Source of the DNA: Faecalibacterium sp. HTF-F
GTDB taxonomy: Bacteria; Bacillota; Clostridia; Oscillospirales; Ruminococcaceae
Direction: 5' to 3'
NCBI RefSeq assembly: GCF_023347535.1
Contig: NZ_CP094473.1
Coordinates: 310,001-374,000 of the forward strand
Length of the DNA stretch: 64,000 nt
Position numbers and translations under genes: made by a program. The notes beneath the pieces were generated by a model. That model ran no database searches. It worked only from the letters and a program-made list of their open reading frames with translations, and was not told the DNA's origin. Each line of letters opens with the position of its first letter. The stretch's first letter is position 1. Of the stretch, positions 1-7,446 are shown piece by piece.

Positions 1-77
1 GTGCGCGGAAGCTTTGCAGACCGGAATAAAAGCAAAAAATATAAAATAAAGTATAAAACGGATTTGAAGGATCTTCT

Positions 78-239
78 ATGAAAAAACTGCCGAATTTTGT
101 CAAATGGCTCATCATTCTGGCGGCACTGGCTGCAATGGGCTGGATGATGTGGGCTGTGAACGATCGTGCCTCCCGGGTGGAAATGCCCGCACCGGATAAT
201 ACATTCGGAATTTATCGCACAGCAGATTCCAATTCGTAA
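78..239 (+). CDS. Small single-pass membrane protein, 53 aa, function unknown
   Basis: The ATG at 78 follows a GAAGGA ribosome site at 66-71. The product begins with a basic KK pair and has one hydrophobic stretch at about residues 9-27 (LIILAALAAMGWMMWAV), then a polar tail of about 25 residues. This suggests one membrane segment with the N-terminus inside. No family is recognised. A strong hairpin terminator follows 15 bp after the stop. The upstream gene, if it is part of an operon, lies outside the window. A second peptide of the same style is at 50235-50360. Confidence 0.55.
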   Translation: MKKLPNFVKWLIILAALAAMGWMMWAVNDRASRVEMPAPDNTFGIYRTADSNS

Positions 240-254
240 TCGGCCCGTAACAGA

Positions 255-290
255 AAAACGGCCTGCTGCAGCTGAGCAGCAGGCCGTTTT
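255..290. terminator. Bidirectional hairpin terminator
   Basis: A perfect 15-bp stem (255-269 with 276-290) and a 6-base loop. A-rich on the left and T-rich on the right, so it can end the small plus-strand gene and the minus-strand GH3 gene that converges on it. Confidence 0.85.
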
Positions 291-307
291 GGCTTTTCTG
301 GGAGAAC

Positions 308-1498
308 TCAGTTCCAGAGCTGGGAGAGCCGGTCCAGCAATGTGTCGGCCGGTGTACTGGCCCGGAGCGAAAGATCGGCCTTTTCCTTCAGGGTCAGGAT
401 GCGACGGACGCTCTCGTCAAGCCGTTCCTCGGAGATCCGGCCGGACTCCACGGCGGCAACGACACCGTCAAAGGCTTCCTGCAGGTCGGCAGGGAGCAGA
501 AGGAGATCGGCACCGGCATCCAGAGCGGCAATGGCAGCCTCTGCCGGAGAATAATGGTCGGTGATGGCTTTCATGCCCAGCCCGTCCGTGCAGATCACGC
601 CGGTAAAGCCAAGCTCGCCGCGCAGACGTTCGGTCAGCATCGTGTAGGAAAGCGAGGCCGGCAGGCCGTCCTCGGTGGCGTTGGGGGTTGTGATGTGTGC
701 GGCCATGACCACATCGGCTCCGGCCGCAATGCCGGCCTCAAAGGGCAGCAGTTCCACCGCTTTCATCTCTTCCCATGTCTTTGTGCTGGTGGCAGTCCCG
801 GCATGGCTGTCCTCAAGGGTGTCTCCGTGTCCGGGGAAATGTTTCAGCGTGCAGAGCATCCCGGCTTCATGGAAGCCCTGCACCGCAGCACGGACCATCC
901 CGGCGGTGACGTCCGGGTCGGAGGAAAAGGCGCGGCGGCCGATGACCGGGTTCAGGGGGTTGGAGTTGACATCGGCGACGGGGGCAAGGTCCAGATTGAA
1001 GCCGTAAGGCTTCAGGTAGCCGCCGATGGTGCGTCCCATGGTCCTGGCCTGCTCGGGATCGCCGGTGGTGCCGATGGCGGAAGCACTCGGGAATTTCGGC
1101 AGGTCGAAGGCAGAGCTGTTTGCCAGACGTGCCACCGGGCCGCCCTCTTCATCCACCGCGACCAGAAGGCTGTTCCCGGCGGAACGCTGAAAATCCCGGA
1201 TCAGTGCGGTCATCTGGGACTGGCTGGAAATATTGGTGGCAAACAGCACGATACCGCCCACCGGGTAGGAGCGCAGATGCTCCCGCATGGAGCAGGTCAG
1301 CTTCATGCCGCCGGAGCGCTGCTCAAAATCCAGCGCTTCCGGCCGCACGGCAAACAGCTGGCCTACCTTTTCCCGCAGAGTCATGGAGGCGAGTGCAACT
1401 TCCACTTCATCCGAAGCGGCTCCTGCCGCGGGGGGCATCCCGGCCAGCAGTGCCAGACTGACGATGGCGACCGCCGCTCTTTTCCAAAATTGCTTCAT
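308..1498 (-). CDS. Secreted glycoside hydrolase family 3 (NagZ-type beta-N-acetylhexosaminidase)
   Basis: The 396-aa protein opens with a signal peptide (KRAAVAIVSLALLAG, likely cleaved near AGA-A at 26-28). Residues 30-390 are a GH3 TIM barrel. The NagZ signature KHFPGHGDT..DSH lies at 219-232. It supplies the His-Asp pair that acts as general acid/base in NagZ enzymes. Asp305 in CTDGLGM fits the catalytic nucleophile. NagZ enzymes remove beta-linked GlcNAc from muropeptides or glycans. The signal peptide argues for work outside the cell, unlike cytosolic E. coli NagZ. The ribosome site is AGGAGG. The two-component genes lie immediately upstream on the same strand, so co-transcription is possible. 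Confidence 0.88.
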   Translation of the reverse strand: MKQFWKRAAVAIVSLALLAGMPPAAGAASDEVEVALASMTLREKVGQLFAVRPEALDFEQRSGGMKLTCSMREHLRSYPVGGIVLFATNISSQSQMTALIRDFQRSAGNSLLVAVDEEGGPVARLANSSAFDLPKFPSASAIGTTGDPEQARTMGRTIGGYLKPYGFNLDLAPVADVNSNPLNPVIGRRAFSSDPDVTAGMVRAAVQGFHEAGMLCTLKHFPGHGDTLEDSHAGTATSTKTWEEMKAVELLPFEAGIAAGADVVMAAHITTPNATEDGLPASLSYTMLTERLRGELGFTGVICTDGLGMKAITDHYSPAEAAIAALDAGADLLLLPADLQEAFDGVVAAVESGRISEERLDESVRRILTLKEKADLSLRASTPADTLLDRLSQLWN

Positions 1499-1526
1499 GA
1501 AGGCTCCTCCTGCTTTTGACGATATC

Positions 1527-3086
1527 TTATTCTATCATCTTTTCCCCGGGATTTTCACCGCCTCTGTCTTCCACCGTTTTCTTTTCGTTGGCGGGCAGAT
1601 CGTTCATGACGAACCAGAATGTGGTGCCCATGCCAATGGCGCTCTGCACGCCAAAGCGGAAGCCGTGCTGCTGGAAGATCGCCTTTGTGATGGAAAGGCC
1701 AAGGCCGGTGCCCTGCTTTCCGGCGTCGGAGCGGGAGCGGTAGTACCGGTCGAAGATATAGGGCAGGTCGTCGGCGGCAATGCCGGGGCCGTGATCCTCC
1801 ACCTCGATCCGCACGCCCTCGGTGCAGCGCTGGGCCCGCAGGATGAAGATGCCGTCTTTGCCGATGTGGTGCATGGCGTTGCCCAAAAGGTTGTGCAGTG
1901 CACGCTGCATCATATCCGGGTCGGCGTAGACCGGCAGCTCCTCGTCCGGCAGTTCCAGCTTCAGCTGCCAGCCGTTCTGGGCGCAGATGGCGTCGTAGCG
2001 CTCGCTCACCTCGTCACACAGCTGAGCCATGTCAAAGTGCACGCGCTCACATTTTGCCGCGCCGCTGGTCACTTTGCTCAGCTCCATCACGCTGGAGACC
2101 AGCGCGGTCAGACGGTCGGTCTCGTCCACGATAATGTTCATCTGTTCATCGCGGTGGGCCTTGTCATCGCCGGTAATGTCGCGCACCGTCTCGGCATAGC
2201 CCTTGATGAGGGTCAGCGGGGTGCGCAGGTCGTGGGAAACGTTGGCCAGCAGGTCGCGCTGCATCTGTGAAGAGCGCTGCACCTCGTTTGCCATGTGGTT
2301 GAAGTCCTGCGCCAGATCGCCCAGCTCATCGCTGCGGCGGGTGTCCACCTGCACGGCGTAGTTGCCCATTGCCATCTGGCGGGCAGCGCTGGAAAGCTGA
2401 CGCAGCGGTTTTGTGAACCACTCGCTGAACAGCCACCCTGCCGTCATGGCAAAGGCGAAGATCACGGCTGCTGCCATGGGCAGCACGGTGCTCAGGATCT
2501 TGCCTGCCTCGGCCACATGCACAAGACTGGTAGTGACAAGCACGGTGTATTCGCCGCCGGCTGTGTTGCGCCCCACCAGCAGCTGGGCGGAGCCGGACAG
2601 CCGCGGCGGGTTCAGGGTCTGCACAAAGCCGCCGGTGGTGCGGCATTTTTTGCGCATGGCCACGGCGGTGGAAACGATCATGTCGTTGTTGGCAGAGTCG
2701 GAAAGCAGCGTTTCATGCAGGTTGCAGTAGGACTGGTTCTCGATCTTGTAAATGGTGCGCATGGTGGAATCCGAGATATCCACACAAAAGCTGTTCAGAG
2801 AACCGCTGGCGTACAGCTGGGTGGCCAGCCGGTCAAAAAAAGACGTGTTTACAGAAAGCCGGCCAAAGGACCAGGAGGAAAGCGTTTCGTCCTCCGCAAG
2901 GGCTTTATCCAGATCTGCCGTGATGTTTTCGGCCTGCGTGGTCAGCTGCTTTTCAATGTGCTTGGTGTACAGCGGTTCCAGCAGCTGGGTGGACAGAAAC
3001 CACACCAGTGCCAGCAGGAACAGACAGATACAACACAAAAACCACATCAGCTGGCCGCGGATACCGGGAGAGTGATGGTGCCGCAT
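1527..3086 (-). CDS. Sensor histidine kinase, OmpR-class partner
   Basis: 519 aa. Transmembrane segments lie at about 16-34 and 199-221, and the extracytoplasmic sensor region of about 160 residues between them contains four cysteines. A HAMP linker follows (about 222-275), then the H-box NVSHDLRTPLT with His285 as phospho-acceptor. The ATPase domain has the N-box (HNLLGNAMHH), G1 (EDHGPGI) and G2 (GTGLGLSI) motifs, so the kinase looks complete. The start follows AAAGGAG and sits 18 bp after the response regulator stop, so the pair is an operon. The signal is unknown. The nearby GH3 gene suggests a cell-wall or glycan stimulus, but that is only inference. Confidence 0.93.
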   Translation of the reverse strand: MRHHHSPGIRGQLMWFLCCICLFLLALVWFLSTQLLEPLYTKHIEKQLTTQAENITADLDKALAEDETLSSWSFGRLSVNTSFFDRLATQLYASGSLNSFCVDISDSTMRTIYKIENQSYCNLHETLLSDSANNDMIVSTAVAMRKKCRTTGGFVQTLNPPRLSGSAQLLVGRNTAGGEYTVLVTTSLVHVAEAGKILSTVLPMAAAVIFAFAMTAGWLFSEWFTKPLRQLSSAARQMAMGNYAVQVDTRRSDELGDLAQDFNHMANEVQRSSQMQRDLLANVSHDLRTPLTLIKGYAETVRDITGDDKAHRDEQMNIIVDETDRLTALVSSVMELSKVTSGAAKCERVHFDMAQLCDEVSERYDAICAQNGWQLKLELPDEELPVYADPDMMQRALHNLLGNAMHHIGKDGIFILRAQRCTEGVRIEVEDHGPGIAADDLPYIFDRYYRSRSDAGKQGTGLGLSITKAIFQQHGFRFGVQSAIGMGTTFWFVMNDLPANEKKTVEDRGGENPGEKMIE

Positions 3087-3104
3087 GAACCCTACACTCC
3101 TTTA

Positions 3105-3791
3105 TCAGCGCGTTGCGTCGGGGTCGAATTTGTAGCCGATGCCCCACACGGTAGCAATGTAGCTGCGGCACTTGCCCAGATGGCCCCGCAGCATTTTGAC
3201 ATGGGTATCCACCGTGCGGTCCTCGCCGAAGTAGTCGTAGTTCCACACCTTCTGCAGGATCTTTTCACGGCTGAGGGCGATGCCCTTGTTGGAAGCAAGG
3301 AACACCAGCAGGTCGAACTCCTTGGGGGTCAGGGCGACCTCCTCGCCGGAAACGCGCACGGTGTGGCTGGCGGTGTCGATGGTCAGTTCGCCGAAGGTCA
3401 TGGTGTCGGAGGCTGCAGCGGGCTTGGGCATGGTGCGGTTCAGCACCGCTTTCACGCGGGCCACCAGCTCCCGGGGCGAGAACGGCTTGACCACATAGTC
3501 GTCTGCACCGCCCTCAAGGCCCGCCAGCTTGTCGTATTCCTCGCCGCGGGCGGTCAGGATGATGACCGGCGTGTTGATGTGACGGGCACGCATCTCCCGC
3601 AGGCAGGTCATGCCGTCCATGAACGGCATCATCAGATCCAGAATGACCAGATCAAAGGCCCCGCCGGAAAGCTGCGTCAGCGCAGCAGTGCCGTCAGCGG
3701 CCTCTTCACAGATGTAACCGGAATATTGTAAATGTTCACGGATCAGCTCGCGGATACGCGGCTCATCGTCAACGATCAGGATCTTAGCCAT
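3105..3791 (-). CDS. OmpR/PhoB-family response regulator
   Basis: 228 aa. The receiver domain holds the acidic pair D8-D9, phospho-acceptor Asp52 (ILDLMMP) and Lys102 (VVKPF). A winged-helix DNA-binding domain follows, with ALTPKEFDLLVFLASN and the C-terminal VWGIGYKFD hairpin. It is the first gene of the operon and the kinase comes next. Upstream, TTCACG and TTCACA (minus strand, 3862-3878) form an 11-bp-phased direct repeat like OmpR-family boxes. Autoregulation is therefore plausible. Confidence 0.95.
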   Translation of the reverse strand: MAKILIVDDEPRIRELIREHLQYSGYICEEAADGTAALTQLSGGAFDLVILDLMMPFMDGMTCLREMRARHINTPVIILTARGEEYDKLAGLEGGADDYVVKPFSPRELVARVKAVLNRTMPKPAAASDTMTFGELTIDTASHTVRVSGEEVALTPKEFDLLVFLASNKGIALSREKILQKVWNYDYFGEDRTVDTHVKMLRGHLGKCRSYIATVWGIGYKFDPDATR

Positions 3792-3861
3792 AGTACACAG
3801 TCCCCTTCCTCGAAAATAGACTTCATCTCTATCATATCATACAGCAAGAATAAAAAAAAGC

Positions 3862-3878
3862 TGTGAAGTTTGCGTGAA
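3862..3878 (-). promoter_or_regulatory. Candidate response-regulator operator (direct repeat)
   Basis: On the minus strand TTCACG-N5-TTCACA, an 11-bp repeat period, lies about 70 bp before the response regulator start. A run of T and AT-rich sequence with TATGAT follows, fitting a promoter. No experiment is implied. Confidence 0.35.
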
Positions 3879-4032
3879 CGCTTTTCAAAAAGCATCGGCA
3901 GGGCAGCCTGCAGCCCTGCTGTCAGTATACCACAGAAAACCGGCCCTGCACAGCCGGAGTCTGCCGCAGGGGAAAACAAATGCCCTCCCGGAAGGACCGG
4001 AAGGGCATCGCTCCGCGGAATGGTCAGGAAAG

Positions 4033-4266
4033 TCACTCAGCCGCTTCAATGCGCACAAAGCGCGGCTGCACCCTGCCGTCCCGCTCCACGGTCTCACACC
4101 ACATGGCGGCCGGGCGCACCCAGAGGCCGCGCTCACCGTACAAAGCGCGGTACACCACCATTTCCTCTTCGGTCTCGCTGTGCCGGGCCATGCCCAGCAC
4201 CTCGTATTCGTTGCCCTTGAAATGCCGGTAGCGGCCCGGCAGAACGTTGTATTTGAATGGTTCCAT
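4033..4266 (-). CDS. DUF1653 family protein, 77 aa
   Basis: A small cytosolic protein. GRYRHFKGNEYEVLGMARHS, E-E-E-MVVYRALYG and WVRPAAMWCE match the DUF1653 fold as I know it. The function of that family is not established. ATG at 4266 is preferred over ATG at 4272, because the GAGG motif leaves a normal gap only for the former. Longer upstream extension would read through repeat-like sequence and is unlikely. It stands alone between the response regulator and a repeat-rich gap. A hairpin at about 3981-4007 may end it. Confidence 0.8.
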   Translation of the reverse strand: MEPFKYNVLPGRYRHFKGNEYEVLGMARHSETEEEMVVYRALYGERGLWVRPAAMWCETVERDGRVQPRFVRIEAAE

Positions 4267-4411
4267 TTTCATCCTCGATTCCGGTCGTTTGTGCACGATG
4301 TTATCACCAAACGGATTATAGCATACTTTCGTGCAGCTAAAAAGCCTTTTGCAGGAAAGATGCGGAAAAAGGTCTGCGGCGGAAATCAACTTTTGATGCT
4401 TGACCCAGAGC

Positions 4412-4542
4412 AAAAGCCTTCACCCCTTGGGGGGAAGGTGGCGCGTAGCGCCGGATGAGGGGTATTTAGAGCAAAATGCTGTTGTCCTGCGCCCTCATCA
4501 GTCACCTGCGGTGACAGCTTCCCCCGACCGGGGGAAGCCTTT
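4412..4542. repeat. Palindromic GGGGAAG/CCCTC repeat, inverted pair (copy R1)
   Basis: Two half-elements in opposite orientation, 4412-4467 and 4492-4542. Each holds a G-run hairpin (CTTCCCCC/GGGGGAAG), a short variable stem (GGCGCGTAGCGCC; GTCACCTGCGGTGAC) and a CCCTC end. Related pairs occur at 7304-7431 and 48696-48857, with a single half at 58598-58653. The region 4267-4668 holds this repeat and the promoter of the next gene, and nothing else that I can see. Confidence 0.75.
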
Positions 4543-4581
4543 AGAGGAAAATTGATTTCCTTGAAGGTCTGCGGCGGATGC

Positions 4582-4610
4582 TTGCACTGCCGCGCCGCAA
4601 ATGCTATACT
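4582..4610 (+). promoter_or_regulatory. Promoter of the propeller gene
   Basis: TTGCAC at 4582-4587, a 17-bp spacer, and TATACT at 4605-4610 with an upstream TGC (extended -10). The start codon is 59 bp downstream. Confidence 0.7.
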
Positions 4611-4668
4611 GAAACGATAAGGGCAGGCAAACCTGCCAAGACTGCTGACAAACAAAGGAAATAGCCCT

Positions 4669-5982
4669 ATGAGGATCGGACTTGTTGAATTTCTGCTCAT
4701 CCTTGCCATTGCGTCGCTCACCATCGGGCCGCAGGTGGCATTGTTCGTGGACCGCTGGCTGCGGCGGGCAAACCGCGTCAATGCCAGAGCCGCCCGCCGC
4801 CGGGCAGAATATGCCGCGCAGGCGGCTGCCGAGCGGGACGCCCTGCTCAAGCGCTTCCGCACGGCCAGCACGGTGTTTGGCGTGTGCATTCTGCTGGCGC
4901 TGGTATATACACTGGTGTTCCGGCCCATCGATACACCGCCGCAGGCGTACGATGCCCCTGCTGTGCGGCAGGATACCGGTGCAGCACAGACGGCCCTTGC
5001 AACCGACGATAAGGGCACGCTGGATCTGGGCGGGTATCAGAACGTGGACTGCATCCGCGCCCGGGACGGCCTTGTATATGCTGCGGCCTGCGATGGTGCC
5101 GCGCTGAAAAAGTGCAGCAGCGACCTTGTGCGCACCGATGGCGGTCACACGGCGGCGGTGCTGACGGTGGACGGAGAGCTGACCGGCTTTGCCTTTGACG
5201 GCAGCGGGGACCTGTGGCTGAGCATCCTCACGCCCGGCGGCGGCAGTCTGTGCCGTGCCGCCCACGACAGCTGGGGCACGGCGGTGGAGCAGGTGGTGAC
5301 CCAGATCGACGGTGCACCGCTGGGGGCAGTCTCGGCGGTGGAAGCCGCGCCGGACGGCAGGATCTATTTTGCGGTTGCTGCCGCTGCCGGTGCTGCCGAC
5401 GGGCTGGAGAGCGCTCTGCGCACCGAACTGCTGGCCCACACCGGCACCGGCTGTGTGTATGTGTACGACCCGGCGGCACGCTCGGTGCAGAAGGTGCTGG
5501 GCGGCGTGGCCGGTGCTGCCGGTCTGGCGCTGAGTCCGGACGGCAGCACCCTGTATGTCTCCGACCTTGCAAACCGCTGTGTGTGGAGGGTGAGCGCTGA
5601 CGCGCAGGATCTGACCGCAGGCGGAAAGAACTGCAGCAGCTTGGTCTCCGGCCTGCCGGGGTATCCCGGTGCGCTGGCGATGGACCCGGACGGGACCCTG
5701 TACATCGGCTACCGCTGGGCCCGCAGCAGCTGGCTGGAAAAAAATGCAGGCAGCACCCTGCTGCGGGGCATCGCCCTGCGTGCAGGCCGGAATCTGCAGG
5801 AGAAGCTGTTCAGCCTGCCTGCGGACGCCCCCTGCACCGAGGTGGTGGACACCGCAGACGGCAGCTGGCAGCGGGTGGTCTCCGGCCGGGGCGCAGGCAG
5901 CGTGACGGCCCTGTGCCCGGTGGAAAGCAGGCTGTATCTCGGCCTTGCAGGCAGCGAAAAGGTGCGCAGTGCAAATCTTTGA
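4669..5982 (+). CDS. Membrane-anchored beta-propeller protein (NHL/SMP-30-like)
   Basis: 437 aa. A hydrophobic segment at about 5-27 and a second at 65-84 flank a strongly basic, Arg/Ala-rich stretch that probably lies in the cytoplasm. The rest (about 100-437) is a series of blades with motifs such as SPDGSTLYVSDLANRCVWRV and MDPDGTLYIGYRW. These are typical of NHL, SMP-30 and strictosidine-synthase-like six-bladed propellers. The propeller is probably outside the membrane. Such domains bind ligands or hydrolyse lactones, and no catalytic residue can be assigned here. It has its own promoter, and a gap of 27 bp leads to the next gene, so it may head an operon with the TIGR01440 and YggS genes. 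Confidence 0.6.
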   Translation: MRIGLVEFLLILAIASLTIGPQVALFVDRWLRRANRVNARAARRRAEYAAQAAAERDALLKRFRTASTVFGVCILLALVYTLVFRPIDTPPQAYDAPAVRQDTGAAQTALATDDKGTLDLGGYQNVDCIRARDGLVYAAACDGAALKKCSSDLVRTDGGHTAAVLTVDGELTGFAFDGSGDLWLSILTPGGGSLCRAAHDSWGTAVEQVVTQIDGAPLGAVSAVEAAPDGRIYFAVAAAAGAADGLESALRTELLAHTGTGCVYVYDPAARSVQKVLGGVAGAAGLALSPDGSTLYVSDLANRCVWRVSADAQDLTAGGKNCSSLVSGLPGYPGALAMDPDGTLYIGYRWARSSWLEKNAGSTLLRGIALRAGRNLQEKLFSLPADAPCTEVVDTADGSWQRVVSGRGAGSVTALCPVESRLYLGLAGSEKVRSANL

Positions 5983-6009
5983 TTTTTGATAAAAAACGAG
6001 GTGTTTTTT

Positions 6010-6570
6010 ATGACAGAGGAATTCAAAAAACAGATCGAAACCGAGGCGCGGCAGGCCGTGACAGAGCTGCTGGCGCAGGCTAAGCTGAAAAAAGGGGACG
6101 TGTTCGTAGTGGGCTGTTCCTCCAGCGAGATCGTGGGCGGGCACATCGGCAAGGATTCCAGCCTCGAGGCGGCACAGGCCGTGTATGCAGGCGTGGCACC
6201 GGTGCTGGCCGAAAACGGCATCTGGCTGGCCGCGCAGTGCTGTGAGCATCTGAACCGCGCCATCATAATTGAGCGGGAAGCCGCCGAAAAATACGGCTGG
6301 GAAGAGGTGTGCGTGGTGCCCCGCCCCCATGCAGGCGGCAGCTGGGCCACCACCTGCTGGAAGAAGTTCCGGGAGCCGGTGGCCGTGGAAGAGATCCGCG
6401 CCCACGCAGGCATTGATATCGGCGGCACCCTCATCGGGATGCACCTCAGAAGGGTGGCAGTGCCGGTGCGGCTGAGCCTTTCAAAGATCGGCGAAGCCAA
6501 CATCCTGTGCGCCCGCACCCGCCCGAAGCTCATTGGCGGCGAGCGCGCCAAGTATACCGAGGAGGACTGA
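6010..6570 (+). CDS. TIGR01440/DUF436 family protein (YwlG-like)
   Basis: 186 aa. The start at 6010 follows GAGGTG with a good gap; the in-frame ATG at 5986 has no ribosome site. The protein has FVVGCSSSEIVGGHIGKDSS near the N-terminus and IDIGGTLIGMHLRRVAVPVR near the C-terminus, matching the YwlG family found across Firmicutes. The fold is thioredoxin-like or deaminase-like in published annotation, but no reaction is proven. The next start is 6 bp after its stop, so it is co-transcribed with the YggS gene. Confidence 0.85.
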   Translation: MTEEFKKQIETEARQAVTELLAQAKLKKGDVFVVGCSSSEIVGGHIGKDSSLEAAQAVYAGVAPVLAENGIWLAAQCCEHLNRAIIIEREAAEKYGWEEVCVVPRPHAGGSWATTCWKKFREPVAVEEIRAHAGIDIGGTLIGMHLRRVAVPVRLSLSKIGEANILCARTRPKLIGGERAKYTEED

Positions 6571-6575
6571 GCATC

Positions 6576-7295
6576 ATGGCAGAAAAGAATCTGGAACAGA
6601 TGAAGGAGGCCGTGGCGGAGATCCGGGAAAAGATGGCTGCTGCCGCCCGTGAAGCAGGCCGCGACCCGGCAGCGGTGCAGCTGTGCGCTGCCTGCAAGAC
6701 CCGCACTGCACAGATGGTGGCCGCAAGTGCCGCGCTGCCCATCGATGTGTTTGGCGAGAACCATGTGCAGGAGCTGTGCGCAAACTTTGACGCCGGTGCC
6801 TACTGCGGTAAGCCCAGCCACTTTATCGGCCATCTGCAGACCAACAAGATCAAAAAGGTGCTGGGCCGCGCCAGCCTCATCCAGAGCGTGGACAGTGAGC
6901 ATCTGCTGAATGCCATCGAGAAGGAAGCAGCCAGGGCCGGCATCGTGCAGGACGTGCTGCTGGAGGTGAACATCGGCGGGGAGGAGAGCAAGACCGGCGT
7001 GGCACCGGAAGCGCTCTGGCCGCTGCTGGATGCCGCTGCCGCACAGGAGCACATCCGGGTCAAGGGGCTGATGGCCATTCCTCCCGTGAACGACGATGAT
7101 GCCCGCAACCGCCGCTATCTGGCCGAGGTGTACAAGCTGTTCGTACAGGCAGGCGAACGCGGCTATTCCAACGTGTCCATGGAGACCCTCTCCATGGGCA
7201 TGAGCGGCGACTTTGAAAACGCCATCCGGGAGGGTGCCACCCTCGTGCGCATCGGCACCGCCATCTACGGTGAACGGGATTACAGTAAAAAGTAA
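6576..7295 (+). CDS. yggS: YggS/PLPBP family pyridoxal-phosphate homeostasis protein
   Basis: 239 aa, a normal length for the family. It is a fold-III PLP-binding barrel without a known catalytic reaction; homologs buffer PLP and affect amino-acid pools. The PLP lysine is Lys41 (AACKTRTAQ). Other signatures are FGENHVQEL, HFIGHLQTNKIK, LEVNIGGEESKTG and SMGMSGDFENAIREGATLVRIG. The ATG at 6576 follows GAGGAGG. An upstream extension to 6507 would overlap the preceding gene and lacks a ribosome site. Confidence 0.94.
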   Translation: MAEKNLEQMKEAVAEIREKMAAAAREAGRDPAAVQLCAACKTRTAQMVAASAALPIDVFGENHVQELCANFDAGAYCGKPSHFIGHLQTNKIKKVLGRASLIQSVDSEHLLNAIEKEAARAGIVQDVLLEVNIGGEESKTGVAPEALWPLLDAAAAQEHIRVKGLMAIPPVNDDDARNRRYLAEVYKLFVQAGERGYSNVSMETLSMGMSGDFENAIREGATLVRIGTAIYGERDYSKK

Positions 7296-7303
7296 GAGAA
7301 CGA

Positions 7304-7431
7304 ACCCTCTCCGTCATTGCTGCGCAATGCCAGCTCCCCCGAAAGGGGGAGGTTTTGTACAGCTTCCCGAAAGATGCAAAGGCTCCCCCTCTCGGGGGAG
7401 CTGGCGAACGAAGTGAGCCTGAGAGGGTTTT
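7304..7431. repeat. Palindromic CCCTCTC/GGGGGAG repeat, inverted pair (copy R2)
   Basis: Two half-elements facing each other: 7304-7355 (AACCCTCTC, stem CATTGCTGCGCAATG, CTCCCCC-GAAA-GGGGGAG) and 7377-7431 (CTCCCCCT..GGGGGAGCTGGC, stem, GAGAGGGTTTT). It fills the gap between yggS and the ABC gene. Its strong hairpins could end or slow transcription there. Confidence 0.8.
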
Positions 7432-7446
7432 ACAACAGGAGGAACC

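Noticed and set aside
4498..6444. Long open frame (about 650 codons) on the minus strand opposite the propeller gene
   Set aside because: It is antisense to a well-formed gene with a promoter and domains, is rich in His/Gln/Ala from GC-rich wobble positions, and matches no family. Many similar antisense frames occur across the window (for example 12980-13486 and 61814-63919).
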